Source of the DNA: a bacterium
GTDB lineage: Bacteria; UBA8248
NCBI GenBank assembly: GCA_030922375.1
Contig: JAVEPB010000129.1
Location: 1 to 36,821, forward strand
DNA: 36,821 nt
Direction of reading: 5' to 3'
In this document: one piece after another, positions 23,956 to 32,369 of the stretch
Layout of the letters: every line of letters begins with the position of its first letter
Numbering within the stretch: the first letter of the stretch is position 1
The notes under the pieces: generated by a model
What the model saw: the letters and a program-made list of their open reading frames with translations, nothing else
What the model was told of the DNA's origin: nothing
Database searches by the model: none
Translations under genes and position numbers: made by a program

Positions 23956-24837
23956 TCAGAGGATGACGAGTATCGTCCCCCCGACGACGAGGGCCGCCCC
24001 GACCGCGAGGCGCGAGGTGATGTTCTCGGCCTCGCGCATGATGAGCCAGCCGATCGGTATCGCCAGGAAGGGCTGGATCGAGACGATCGCCGTCACCCGG
24101 ACGGCGAGGGTGTGGGTGAAGGCGAGGACGTAGCACGGGACGGCGATGGTCTGGAGGGCGGCCGAGACCAGGAGCCACCGCCACGCGTTTCCCTGAATCC
24201 GGCCTTCGGGGTCCATCCTCCACGAGATCAAAAGGGAGACGCCGAAGCCGACCCAGAGGGCAATCGAGGTCACGGCAAGGGGGTGAAGCCCCAGGGCCGC
24301 TTTTTTAAAGAAGGTGGCGGCGAGTCCCCAGAGTAGGGCTGTCGTGGCCGCGCAGGCCCAGCCGACGATTTGCCACGAGGGCGAGGTGCTTTGGCCGGTC
24401 TCGGGCCGAGCCGGGTCGGCCTGGACGATGAGGGCGATGCCTCCGAGGAGGAGAGCCAGGCCGCCGATGATGGCCGCCGTGACCGGCTCGCCGAGAAACC
24501 AGACGGCGGTCAGGGCGGTGACTATCGGGTAGCTCATCGCGAGCGGGGTGGCCCGGCACGGGCCCAGGCGGTGAATCGCGGTGTAGAAAAAAGCGCGGGC
24601 CAGGCCGACGTGGAATACGCCGGCGAGCCCGAGATAGAAGATGGTATCGGCGTTTTTCGGCACGAATTCGGCCGGGGAGATGAAGAGCAGGGAGACTATC
24701 GTGACGAACAGGGCGTTCAGCCCGGTGGCGACCGCCGTGGCCTTGAAGACGGAAGCGTCCCGGAAGGCGGTTTTCAGGGTGAAGTTGAAAACCGTCCAGG
24801 CGAGCGCGGCGGTGGCGGCGAGAAGGACCCCTGTCAT
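23956..24837 (-). CDS. EamA/DMT-superfamily transporter
   Basis: A 293-residue membrane protein with two five-helix EamA repeats. The first has TAALAWTVFNFTLKTAF and later SYPIVTALTAVWFLGEPVTAAIIGGLALLLGGIALI. The second has WACAATTALLWGLAATFFKKAA and SIQPFLAIPIGWLIMREAENITSRLAVGAALVVGGTILVI. These proteins usually export metabolites or amino acids, and the substrate is not readable. The ATG at 24837 gives a normal first helix; GAGGAA lies 12 bases upstream. The gene lies 104 bases upstream of the OsmC selenoprotein in the same direction. Confidence 0.88.
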   Translation of the reverse strand: MTGVLLAATAALAWTVFNFTLKTAFRDASVFKATAVATGLNALFVTIVSLLFISPAEFVPKNADTIFYLGLAGVFHVGLARAFFYTAIHRLGPCRATPLAMSYPIVTALTAVWFLGEPVTAAIIGGLALLLGGIALIVQADPARPETGQSTSPSWQIVGWACAATTALLWGLAATFFKKAALGLHPLAVTSIALWVGFGVSLLISWRMDPEGRIQGNAWRWLLVSAALQTIAVPCYVLAFTHTLAVRVTAIVSIQPFLAIPIGWLIMREAENITSRLAVGAALVVGGTILVIL

Positions 24838-24942
24838 GTGATCTGTAAATTCCTCAGGCCCATGGGCCGGGAAGACGGGAAAAAGGCGGGGCGCAAATAG
24901 GGACCCCGGAGTAAAGAGAGCGGGCCGGTAGCGGAGAAGAGT

Positions 24943-25566
24943 CTATTTGTCCGGGTTGATGGCGAGAACCGCCTGCCAATAGTCGAACATGTTCACTTTT
25001 TCATGGGCGCGCGGCGAGAGATTGTTCGCCTCGAGGAGCGCGTCCAGGTCCACCGTGGTTTCCCACCCGAATTTCTTACACACCCCGTTGATGAGGGTTT
25101 CGAACATCGCGAGGAGGGGGTTGCGGCTCTTGAAATGATTGATGAACACGATCCGTCCGCCGGGCTTGCAGACGCGGCATACCTCCGAGACGACCTTGAG
25201 CGGGTCGGGAGCGGCGCTGACAACGTAGCAGGCCGTCACGCAGTCGAAGCTGTTGTCGGGGAATTTCATGTTCTGGGCGTCCATGACCTCGAGATCGATA
25301 TTGGTCAACCGGTGCTCGGCGATTTTTTCCCCCGCCTTGTCGAGCATTTTGGAGGAAATGTCGATCCCGGTGATTTTGTTGTGCCGCGGATAGAGGGGCA
25401 GGGAGAGACCCGTTCCGACTCCCACCTCAAGGAGCGTCTCGCCCGGCTTGAGGTCGAGCATCCGGACTCCGACGTCCCGGCCCTCGTGGAATACCCGTTT
25501 GAAGAAGAAGTCGTAGATGTTTCCCCAACGGTCATAAATCTTGATGACGGAATCTTGGCTCTGCAC
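24943..25566 (-). CDS. SAM-dependent methyltransferase, PmtA-like
   Basis: A 207-residue class I methyltransferase. The N-terminal IYDRWGNIYDFFFKRVFHEGRDVGV resembles the phosphatidylethanolamine N-methyltransferases of Rhodobacter/Sinorhizobium type (PmtA). Motif I is LLEVGVGTGLSLPLYP, followed by acidic GIDISSKMLDKAGEK, motif post-I and FDCVTACYVVSAAPDP, then VCKPGGRIVFINHF. If PmtA, it makes phosphatidylcholine from phosphatidylethanolamine at the inner membrane; a UbiE-like or other small-molecule role is the alternative. The start is GTG at 25566 with AAGGAAA eight bases upstream. Confidence 0.75.
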   Translation of the reverse strand: MQSQDSVIKIYDRWGNIYDFFFKRVFHEGRDVGVRMLDLKPGETLLEVGVGTGLSLPLYPRHNKITGIDISSKMLDKAGEKIAEHRLTNIDLEVMDAQNMKFPDNSFDCVTACYVVSAAPDPLKVVSEVCRVCKPGGRIVFINHFKSRNPLLAMFETLINGVCKKFGWETTVDLDALLEANNLSPRAHEKVNMFDYWQAVLAINPDK

Positions 25567-25997
25567 GCTGGGTTTCCTTTTTACGGGAGGGTGGAAATTT
25601 TGAACGCAAAATCGTCCGCATCAACAAGAATGGGCGAACCCCCTTGGTAAATATACTGTTTTTTCTCGTTTTTCCCAAAGAGATAAACTCCGCCCATGGG
25701 CATATTTTCGCCAATTATTAACAGGCGTCAACCTCCCCGTCAATATTAGGAATGCTCTTTCCGGGCGGGTAAATGTGCTGATTCGCCTGAGATGGTTCTG
25801 GCCATTCGTGTCCAATCAATATATCTTATTTTTCCCATATGGGACAAGAAAATCAAGGGTTCGAACCGCTCATAAGGCCCGGTGTGGGGAGCGGGGGCCG
25901 CCTTGTGGCGGCGAGCGCTGTCAAAATCGCCGATTCCCGTGGAAATCAAAGCTTTTTCGCCGGCTGAGGCCGGAAATCGCCTGAGGACGCAAACCGA
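25567..25997. other. Intergenic region with two perfect palindromes
   Basis: This divergent region separates the methyltransferase (minus) from the CaCA exchanger (plus). It contains GCCCATGGGC (25692-25701) and TCCCATATGGGA (25833-25844), which share the CCCAT/ATGGG arms and could be paired operator sites. Several AT-rich segments around them are possible promoter parts, but none is near consensus. No gene is supported. Confidence 0.4.
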
Positions 25998-26960
25998 GTG
26001 GAATCCTTTTTCCAGAGCTTTCCGATATGGCTGAACCTGGTGCTATTCGCGGCCGGGTTTGGCGCCGTCATCAAGGGGGCCGAGTGGTTTACCGATGGCA
26101 CCGTGGGAATAGCGGACGCCACCGGTGTACCGAAGATTTTCATCGGTGCAACCATCGTCAGCCTCGCGACGACATCTCCCGAGATGAGTGTTTCCTATAT
26201 CGCGGCCTTGCTTAACCGGCCCGCGACCTCTGTCGGCAACGCAGTGGGATCGACAGTTTGTAATATCGGCCTCATCCTTTCGCTGGCGGCTTTGATTCAA
26301 CCGGTCAAGGTGCCCCGGACGATCGGCATGGTGCAGGGATTTTCCATGATTGCCGCCGGGGCGGCGGTCGCCGCTCTGGGGTGGGACGGCGGCCTGGGCA
26401 GATGGAACGGCCTCCTCCTGCTCGTGGGCGCCGGTGTCTATCTTTGGGTCATGTTGCGGCAGTCCGGCTGGGACAATGGTGAGCCGGCGCCCGAGACCGT
26501 CCCGAACGATTGGGGGCCAACAGTCCGGAACTTTATCGCCGGCGGAGGATGCGTCGTCGGCGGAAGCGTGTTGATCGTTCAGAACGCGGCGGTCCTCGCC
26601 CGCGCTGCGGGGGTGTCCGAGTTGGTTATCGGGCTTACGCTGGTGGCGCTGGGAACCTCACTTCCCGAATTTGTTACGGCCATATCCTCTTCCCTGCGCG
26701 GGCACGGCGACATCGCCGTGGGAAACGTCATCGGCGCCAACGTGCTCAACCTCACCCTGGTGCTCGGCGGGGCGTCGACGATACTTCCGATGGGCATCGA
26801 GCGGCAGCTTTTCGCGCTGGAGTTTCCTGTCATGGGCGTGTTAATGGCCCTCGTTGTTTTTCTGGCGGTGTCCCGGGGCAGAATCGGCCGCCGGGGAGGA
26901 GCGTTATTCTTTTCGATCTATCTGATCTACCTGGTTTTGCTCACCGTTTATTATCTGTGA
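25998..26960 (+). CDS. CaCA-family sodium/calcium exchanger (YrbG-like)
   Basis: A 320-residue inner-membrane antiporter with the two inverted alpha repeats of the family. The first is FIGATIVSLATTSPEMSVSYIAALLNRPATSVGNAVGSTVCNIGLIL; the second is VIGLTLVALGTSLPEFVTAISSSL followed by DIAVGNVIGANVLNLTLVLG. Each holds the acidic G-T-S-x-P-E ion-binding motif. It most likely exchanges Ca2+ for Na+ or H+. The frame begins at GTG 25998 with GAGG 12 bases upstream. The next gene starts 109 bases downstream. Confidence 0.92.
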   Translation: MESFFQSFPIWLNLVLFAAGFGAVIKGAEWFTDGTVGIADATGVPKIFIGATIVSLATTSPEMSVSYIAALLNRPATSVGNAVGSTVCNIGLILSLAALIQPVKVPRTIGMVQGFSMIAAGAAVAALGWDGGLGRWNGLLLLVGAGVYLWVMLRQSGWDNGEPAPETVPNDWGPTVRNFIAGGGCVVGGSVLIVQNAAVLARAAGVSELVIGLTLVALGTSLPEFVTAISSSLRGHGDIAVGNVIGANVLNLTLVLGGASTILPMGIERQLFALEFPVMGVLMALVVFLAVSRGRIGRRGGALFFSIYLIYLVLLTVYYL

Positions 26961-27068
26961 TCAAACTTATTTCGGTTTATCGGCTGAAATTTGGAATTTG
27001 ACGGCTGAAAAGGGCATTTCATATCATGGAGGGGCTACGGGACCACCCGCCTGAAGGGAGTCCGATGA

Positions 27069-27599
27069 ATGTTTGATATCGGCAAATCCGGTCAAATCTC
27101 CGAGACGCATTCGCTGGGCCGCTTCCTGCGCTCCTCGACGGAGTCCGCCTTCGACGCCGTCGGTTTCCGGGATCGGGAAGTCATCGAGTATGTGTGGAAA
27201 ATGCTGTTGCGGTTCGTCCACGTCGATCAACTCTTCCGGCGCAGCCGGAAGTCGGGAGAGCGTCTGGAGCATGTCGTGGATTTCCTCACCGAGGCCCAGG
27301 GGATGGACAACGCCTCCGTGCGCGAGCTGAAACGGCATATGGGCGATGTGTGCCTATTCTTCGCGGGTCTCTATCCTGAAAACCTCGAACACAGAAAGAA
27401 GAATCCGGATTTTTATGTCTCCCAGGGAAAGGCGGCTTATTTTCACGTCGCCGAGATCGATGCCCTGCGGCCCTCGGCCAGCTTTTACCGGAAGCTGACG
27501 GACAAATTCGAGGAATGCGTCATGGCCCTTCACCTCGAGCGGGAGTTCATGCACGACTCGGTCTACCAGTACATCGGCCGCCAGTTTGGACTTCGGTGA
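27069..27599 (+). CDS. Conserved-looking protein of unknown function
   Basis: A 176-residue soluble, mostly alpha-helical protein, which I do not recognise. It has no signal peptide or membrane helix. Notable segments are SLGRFLRSSTESAFDAVGF, VIEYVWKMLLRFVHVDQLFRR, and LKRHMGDVCLFFAGLYPENL followed by NPDFYVSQGKAAYFHVAE. The ATG at 27069 follows GGGAG at a good distance. It is followed 58 bases later by a PpiC isomerase in the same direction, so a shared transcript is possible. The ordered composition and ribosome site support a real gene. Confidence 0.75.
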   Translation: MFDIGKSGQISETHSLGRFLRSSTESAFDAVGFRDREVIEYVWKMLLRFVHVDQLFRRSRKSGERLEHVVDFLTEAQGMDNASVRELKRHMGDVCLFFAGLYPENLEHRKKNPDFYVSQGKAAYFHVAEIDALRPSASFYRKLTDKFEECVMALHLEREFMHDSVYQYIGRQFGLR

Positions 27600-27656
27600 T
27601 TCCGGCGGAGTCCACTTCGAAACGCTCTTCGAAACCCACTTCGGAGCCATGCACGG

Positions 27657-28574
27657 ATGAGAAACATTCTTCGCCTCTGGGGGACGTTTTTTTTCCTCCT
27701 TTTTATCGCCGCCAATGGCTTTTCCGCGGAAAGAAAGCCGGTGGAAAGGGGAAAAGTGCGGCTGCCGAAGCGGGCTGCCATCACCCCAAAGAAGCCAGTG
27801 CAAAAATCCGGCGGCGGCTCGAGCCCCGTGATCGCCGTGGTGAACGGCCGGGAGATTACTCTCGAAATGGTGGCCGATCATCTCCGGGCGTTGCCGGTCG
27901 AGGTGGGGGTGACTGCGCTGGAGAGGCGAAAGCAGTTTCTCGACCGCCTCGTTCAGACGGAGCTTATTTATCAAGAAGCTTTGCGCCGGAAACTGGATCT
28001 GTCCGAAAAGGTTCAATCGCGCCTTCGCCTGGCCCGGAGGGAGATTCTGATACAGGAGCTTGTCGACAGGCTGCCGGACTGGAGTGGGCCTCCTGGCGAG
28101 AAAGCGATGCGCCGCTATTACCGGAATAACCCGAAAAGGTTCAGGCGAAAGGCCTCGGCCCGCATCAGCATTATCGTTTTGAGGAGCGAGAAGGAAGCGC
28201 GCGAGGCTCTTGATGAATTGCGCGGAGAGGCCTCTTTCGAGGAAGTCGCGAGAAGGCGCTCGATATTCGAAACATCCGCCCGGCGTGGCGGCAAGCTCGG
28301 AGTGGTCCGGCGGGGGGAGATCGATATCAATCTCGAGAAGGCGATTTTTTCTCTTCCGATCGGAAAGGAGAGCGAGCCGATCGAGACGCCGGCGGGCTGG
28401 CAGATCGTTCGCGTATCCGAGAGAAGGGAGCCCGCCGATTTCTCCTTCGAAGAGGTCAGGGACGAGGTGCGAAACATCATTTCCAAAAGGCGCCAGGAGA
28501 GGGCCTTCAACGCGCTTCTCGATAAACTCCGGCGCGAGAGTAAAACGGTAATCTATCCCGAACGCCTCAAATGA
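27657..28574 (+). CDS. PpiC/SurA-type peptidyl-prolyl isomerase, exported
   Basis: A 305-residue protein with a signal peptide (MRNILRLWGTFFFLLFIAANGFSAE), a basic linker, a SurA-N-like chaperone helix region (VIAVVNGREITLEMVADHL to LVQTELIYQEALRRKLDLS) and a parvulin domain (about residues 165-270). The parvulin part has ARISIIVLRSEKEAREALDELR, FEEVARRRSIFETSARRGGKLGVVRRGEI and the C-terminal TPAGWQIVRVSERR. It should act in the periplasm on outer-membrane or secreted proteins. The normal parvulin HILV motif reads ISIIVLRS here. The ATG at 27657 has only a weak ribosome site. Confidence 0.85.
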   Translation: MRNILRLWGTFFFLLFIAANGFSAERKPVERGKVRLPKRAAITPKKPVQKSGGGSSPVIAVVNGREITLEMVADHLRALPVEVGVTALERRKQFLDRLVQTELIYQEALRRKLDLSEKVQSRLRLARREILIQELVDRLPDWSGPPGEKAMRRYYRNNPKRFRRKASARISIIVLRSEKEAREALDELRGEASFEEVARRRSIFETSARRGGKLGVVRRGEIDINLEKAIFSLPIGKESEPIETPAGWQIVRVSERREPADFSFEEVRDEVRNIISKRRQERAFNALLDKLRRESKTVIYPERLK

Positions 28575-29041
28575 TCCGAGTGAATCAAGTCAGACACCGC
28601 CGCCGGAATTTCCGGCCGGCGAATCACACCTGACATCCCTCCTTGGAAAGTGGCGGCCGCAGGCGCTCGAAAGTGGCGGCGGGAGTCCGGAGCATTGGCC
28701 GGGGCCGGGGCTGATTTCACACCTTTTCCACAGGTTTTCCGCCGAGGTTTCCGCTGGGCTTTCCACCCCTTATCCACAACAACTTGTGGTTTGGTCCCTG
28801 ATTTTCATTGACCACCCACAAGATGTTGTGATTTAATCTCCGCATAGATTATTTGAATCAACGCATCACACGCCTCCGCTATCGGGCGGGTGGGGGGGCG
28901 TGCTCTGGGGGCAGGGGAGGGGCGTAGTCTCCTCCCTCCCTCAGAGGCTTTTACCTTCCCGTTTTGTCCGGCCCGATTTGTCCAGGACACTTCCCAAAGA
29001 AACCAGCTTCGACACAAGGTTTTTCGGATTCAGGAGGCGCG
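28575..29041. other. Intergenic region with DnaA-box-like sites and palindromes
   Basis: Two DnaA-box-like words lie on the plus strand: TTTTCCACA (28724-28732) and the perfect consensus TTATCCACA (28770-28778). Two inverted repeats follow, CCACAA-CAAC-TTGTGG (28774-28789) and CACAA-GATG-TTGTG (28816-28829), 41 bases centre to centre, and then an AT-rich segment to about 28862. The rest, to 28940, is G-rich. It lies just upstream of dcd. No gene is supported. Confidence 0.45.
28770..28829. promoter_or_regulatory. DnaA-box / paired-palindrome cluster
   Basis: One perfect DnaA consensus box overlaps the first of two CACAA-N4-TTGTG-type palindromes spaced four helical turns apart. This may be an operator for dcd or a DnaA-binding regulatory site. 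An origin is possible but no dnaA, dnaN or gidA gene is adjacent. Confidence 0.4.
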
Positions 29042-29596
29042 ATGAGCATCAAGTCCGATCGGTGGATTATCCAGATGGCTCGCGAAAAAAATATGATTGA
29101 GCCTTTCGAGGAGAATCAGGTGCGTAACGGGAAAATTTCCTACGGCGTGTCCTCGTATGGCTATGACATCAGAATCGCCGATGAATTCAAGATTTTCACG
29201 AACGTCAACTCCACCATCATCGATCCCAAGAATTTCGATGAAAAATCTTTCGTTTCGATTAAGTCCGATACCTGCATCATTCCGCCGAATTCCTTCGCCC
29301 TCGCGCGCACGGTCGAGTACTTTCGGATTCCGCGAACTGTCCTGACGGTTTGCGTGGGCAAGAGCACCTATGCGCGGTGCGGAATCATTGTGAACGTCAC
29401 CCCTTTCGAGCCCGAGTGGGAGGGGTTCGTCACGATGGAAATTTCCAACACCACACCCCTTCCGGCGAAAATCTATGCGAACGAGGGAATCGCACAGGTG
29501 CTCTTCTTCGAGAGCGATGAGGTTTGCGAAACTTCCTATGCCGACAAAAAGGGGAAATACCAGAGCCAGCAGGGACTCACCCTGCCCAAGCTCTAG
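29042..29596 (+). CDS. dcd: dCTP deaminase
   Basis: A 184-residue trimeric enzyme of the dUTPase fold, deaminating dCTP to dUTP and ammonia in the pathway to dTMP. The marks are [28 protein letters not shown], the catalytic region [51 protein letters not shown] with the general-base Glu in FVTMEISN, and the closing QQGLTLPKL. The ATG at 29042 is directly preceded by AGGAGGCG; the frame further upstream lacks a good site. A bifunctional dCTP deaminase/dUTPase is possible but not shown. Two palindromes lie upstream. Confidence 0.95.
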   Translation: MSIKSDRWIIQMAREKNMIEPFEENQVRNGKISYGVSSYGYDIRIADEFKIFTNVNSTIIDPKNFDEKSFVSIKSDTCIIPPNSFALARTVEYFRIPRTVLTVCVGKSTYARCGIIVNVTPFEPEWEGFVTMEISNTTPLPAKIYANEGIAQVLFFESDEVCETSYADKKGKYQSQQGLTLPKL

Positions 29597-29775
29597 AGAT
29601 ATTTCCCCGCCTCCCCCCCTGCGCGGGGGGCAGATGGCGCCGGCCACCCTCCGAATTTTCCCGCCGCAGCTTGAGTCCGTGTAACTCGTTCATTTTAAAT
29701 CGATTACTTGAATTCTCCCCCTGCTTCCCCTGTTTTCATGGGATCGATTTCTTTCCGTTTATGATCGGAGGGATG

Positions 29776-29781
29776 TATAAT
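29776..29781 (+). promoter_or_regulatory. Candidate -10 of the moaC promoter
   Basis: A perfect TATAAT lies about 65 bases upstream of moaC. The matching -35 is poor (TTTCCG, spacing 18). Confidence 0.45.
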
Positions 29782-29846
29782 GGCCCGAGCCCTGTTTTTG
29801 GGCGGGGGCCGAATAAGAGATTGAATTGCCTTAATTTGGAGGACAC

Positions 29847-30332
29847 ATGGCACAGGAATTGACCCATCTCGACGATAAGGGCCGAGCACGGATGGTCGAG
29901 GTGGGCGAGAAGCCCGAAACCGCCCGGGAGGCAATCGCCCGGGGGCGCGTCGAGATGGAACCCGGTACGCTTCGGCTGATTATTGAGGGCGGCCTTCCGA
30001 AGGGCGATGTCCTCGGAACGGCGCGGATTGCCGGCGTCATGGCGGCGAAGGGTTGCTCCGGTCTGATTCCGATGTGCCACCCCCTGAGGTTGACCAGCGT
30101 CGAGGTGAACTTTGAGCCCGCCGAGGAGAAGGGCTCGCTCGAGGTGGAGGCCGTCGTCAGAGCGCGGGACCGCACCGGAGTGGAGATGGAGGCCTTGGCG
30201 GCCGTCAGCGTAGCGGCCTTGACGGTCTACGACATGTGTAAAGCGGTGGACAAGGAAATGACTATTTCCGCCGTCCGTCTCGTAAGAAAGACGGGCGGCA
30301 AAAGCGGGACATTCATAAGGGCAGGGGAGTAA
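29847..30332 (+). CDS. moaC: Cyclic pyranopterin monophosphate synthase MoaC
   Basis: A 161-residue hexameric enzyme that converts the MoaA product 3',8-cyclo-GTP into cyclic pyranopterin monophosphate, step two of molybdenum cofactor synthesis. Visible are LTHLDDKGRARMVEVGEKPETAREA, KGDVLGTARIAGVMAAKGCSGLIPMCHPL (with the conserved Met-Cys-His-Pro), TGVEMEALAAVSVAALTVYDMCKAVDK and RLVRKTGGKSG. All family residues I know are present. The ATG has GGAGG six bases upstream. No moaA is in the window; the PIN/TRAM gene starts 47 bases downstream. Confidence 0.97.
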   Translation: MAQELTHLDDKGRARMVEVGEKPETAREAIARGRVEMEPGTLRLIIEGGLPKGDVLGTARIAGVMAAKGCSGLIPMCHPLRLTSVEVNFEPAEEKGSLEVEAVVRARDRTGVEMEALAAVSVAALTVYDMCKAVDKEMTISAVRLVRKTGGKSGTFIRAGE

Positions 30333-30379
30333 TCATATTGCCGTCTTAAATACTGCCCCTTCCGCCAGGAGGTGGGAAC

Positions 30380-31468
30380 ATGGACAAAACGGAACAAAGC
30401 TCGAGAGCGGGGCCTCTGGAATTTAGGGGAACGAAAGGGAGCCAACCGAAAAACTATCATCTCGGCGGCCGGATAATGGTAGTGGCTGTCGCCGCCATGC
30501 TCGGCGCTTTTTTGGGACTATCTCTTTATTCGACGATGAATGGCCTGCTGGCCGGAGCGTTGGTGGGCACGTTGGCCGCCCTGTGGGCGTTCGCATTCGT
30601 CACCAGACTTGTTCGGATGGGTCTGGGCGCCATCATCGGTGGCCTCGCCGGCCTGATACTGGGGATTGCCGCCGCCTTCACCGTCATGGCGATGATCGGG
30701 GATAGCGTGCCGCCGGCCTCCCGGTCCCTCGCCGGCCTTCTCATCGGCCTGATCTGCGCCTATGTGGCCAACGCCATCGGATCCGCGCACGGAAAGCGGT
30801 TCCACCTTCGCCAGGAAACGGGCTCCCTGGTTCAGAGTTCCGATAGGCCGATCGAAAAAATTCTCGATACAAGCGTCATCATCGACGGGCGGATCGCGGA
30901 TATTTGCGAGGCCGGTTTCTTGGACGGGCCGCTGATCCTGCCCCAGTTCGTCCTTCACGAGCTCCAGATGATTGCCGACTCCTCGGATTCGCTCAAGCGG
31001 AACCGGGGCCGGCGCGGTCTGGACATCCTCAAGAAAATCCAGCAAAACCCGGGGCTCGACATCCGGATCGTGGAGACCGACTTCCCCAAGGTGCGCGAGG
31101 TGGACTCGAAGCTCGTGCTTCTCGCCAAGGAAACCGGCGGCAAGGTCATGACCAACGACTTTAATCTGAACAAGGTGGCCGAGCTTCAGGGGGTTTCGGT
31201 TCTGAACATCAACGAGCTCGCGAACGCGGTGAAGCCCGTTGTCTTGCCGGGCGAGGTGATGAACGTTCTCGTTTTGAAGGAGGGCAAGGAGCTCGGCCAG
31301 GGCGTCGGGTATCTTGACGACGGGACGATGGTCGTCGTTGATCAAGCCCGAGAGCACATCGGGGACAAAGTCTCCGTCTCGGTGACCAGCGTGCTTCAGA
31401 CGACAGCTGGGCGAATGATCTTCTCCAAGATCAAGGACGGTTCCGGCTCGAACAGGAACGGCGCCTGA
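30380..31468 (+). CDS. PIN/TRAM-domain membrane protein (YacL-like)
   Basis: A 362-residue protein with four hydrophobic helices (about residues 30-145), a PIN nuclease domain and a C-terminal TRAM domain. The PIN part has [20 protein letters not shown] with the first acidic residue, [17 protein letters not shown] and [18 protein letters not shown] with the last Asp pair. The TRAM-like part has [30 protein letters not shown]. It is conserved next to ispD in many bacteria. PIN nucleases cut single-stranded RNA; the target is unknown. GGAGGTGG precedes the ATG. It heads the run to ispD. Confidence 0.9.
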   Translation: MDKTEQSSRAGPLEFRGTKGSQPKNYHLGGRIMVVAVAAMLGAFLGLSLYSTMNGLLAGALVGTLAALWAFAFVTRLVRMGLGAIIGGLAGLILGIAAAFTVMAMIGDSVPPASRSLAGLLIGLICAYVANAIGSAHGKRFHLRQETGSLVQSSDRPIEKILDTSVIIDGRIADICEAGFLDGPLILPQFVLHELQMIADSSDSLKRNRGRRGLDILKKIQQNPGLDIRIVETDFPKVREVDSKLVLLAKETGGKVMTNDFNLNKVAELQGVSVLNINELANAVKPVVLPGEVMNVLVLKEGKELGQGVGYLDDGTMVVVDQAREHIGDKVSVSVTSVLQTTAGRMIFSKIKDGSGSNRNGA

Positions 31469-31511
31469 GGCGCGTGCCTCGGGCGGCCCCGCGCGGCGGA
31501 AAATTTTCGAA

Positions 31512-32369
31512 ATGACATCGATTCCTCCGGCCGAAAAAGTGGGGGCCGTCGTGCCGGCGGCCGGGGGAGGCGAGCGCCTGCCCGGCCCGGTGGCCAAACA
31601 GTTCCGGGAACTCGGCGGGACCCCGATCCTTCACCGCACACTTTGGCGCCTCGCCGAGGAAGGCCGTGTGGGCTTCATCGCCCTGGCGCTGCCGGCCGCG
31701 GAGGTGGCGTCCTTCGAGCCTCCCGCCGGGCTGCCCGTCCCGGTCAGGCCGGTGGCCGGCGGCTCCGAGCGCCAATACTCGGTCGTGAACGGGCTCTCCG
31801 CCCTTCCGCCCGAGGCCGAGTGGGTGATAGTTCACGACGGCGCGCGTCCCCTTCTGCCGCCCGGTCTCGTTAAAGCATGCCTCGCCGGCGCCCAGGAGAC
31901 CGGCGCCGCCATCGCCGCCCTGCCCGTGTCGGATACCGTCAAGCGGGCGGACGCGGGGGAGTTCGCCGAGGCCACCGTGCCTCGGGGCGATCTCTGGCTG
32001 GCCCAGACCCCCCAGGTCGCCCGCCGGGAGCTGCTCGAGCGCTCGCTCGCCCTGGCCGCCGCCGAGGGGTTTGAGGGAACGGACGAGGCCGCCCTTCTCG
32101 AGGCTGTAGGAGTTCGCGTGAAGCTGGTTCCGGGTTCCAGATTCAATTTCAAGATCACAACGCCCGAGGATCTGGCCATGGCCGAAGCCTACCTGGCTCG
32201 GGCCCAAGGCGGCGGCACAGCCGCGCCGCCGGTTGCAGGCGGCGGCACCGCCGCGCCGCCGGTTGCGGGCGCCGGCACCGCCGCGCCGCCGGTTGCGGGC
32301 GGCGGCACAGCCGCGCCGCCGGTTGCAGGCGGCGGCACCGCCGCGCCGCCGATTGGAAGAGGCCGGTGA
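31512..32369 (+). CDS. ispD: 2-C-methyl-D-erythritol 4-phosphate cytidylyltransferase IspD, with repeat tail
   Basis: IspD makes CDP-methylerythritol in the MEP isoprenoid pathway. The catalytic core spans about 230 residues: VGAVVPAAGGGERLPGPVAKQF (nucleotide loop with Arg and Lys), EWVIVHDGARPLLPPGLV, LPVSDTVKRAD, TVPRGDLWLAQTPQVARRELL and FNFKITTPEDLAMAEAYL. Normal IspD ends soon after this. Here about 50 extra residues follow, five copies of GGGTAAPPVA, which is a flexible linker type. The stop overlaps the GTG of ispF (GTGA). IspD and IspF are fused in some bacteria, so the tail may be the remains of, or a precursor to, such a linker. It is 43 bases after the PIN/TRAM gene. Confidence 0.95.
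   Translation: MTSIPPAEKVGAVVPAAGGGERLPGPVAKQFRELGGTPILHRTLWRLAEEGRVGFIALALPAAEVASFEPPAGLPVPVRPVAGGSERQYSVVNGLSALPPEAEWVIVHDGARPLLPPGLVKACLAGAQETGAAIAALPVSDTVKRADAGEFAEATVPRGDLWLAQTPQVARRELLERSLALAAAEGFEGTDEAALLEAVGVRVKLVPGSRFNFKITTPEDLAMAEAYLARAQGGGTAAPPVAGGGTAAPPVAGAGTAAPPVAGGGTAAPPVAGGGTAAPPIGRGR
32208..32358 (+). repeat. Coding tandem repeat, 30-bp unit x 5
   Basis: Each unit encodes GGGTAAPPVA (one copy GAGTAAPPVA, last copy ending in Ile). Units differ only by a few wobble bases, indicating recent expansion. It forms the C-terminal tail of IspD just before ispF. Confidence 0.92.

Noticed and set aside
28724-28862. Chromosomal origin of replication
   Set aside because: Only one perfect and one imperfect DnaA box are visible, and no dnaA, dnaN, gidA or parAB gene is adjacent. 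Kept only as a regulatory candidate.
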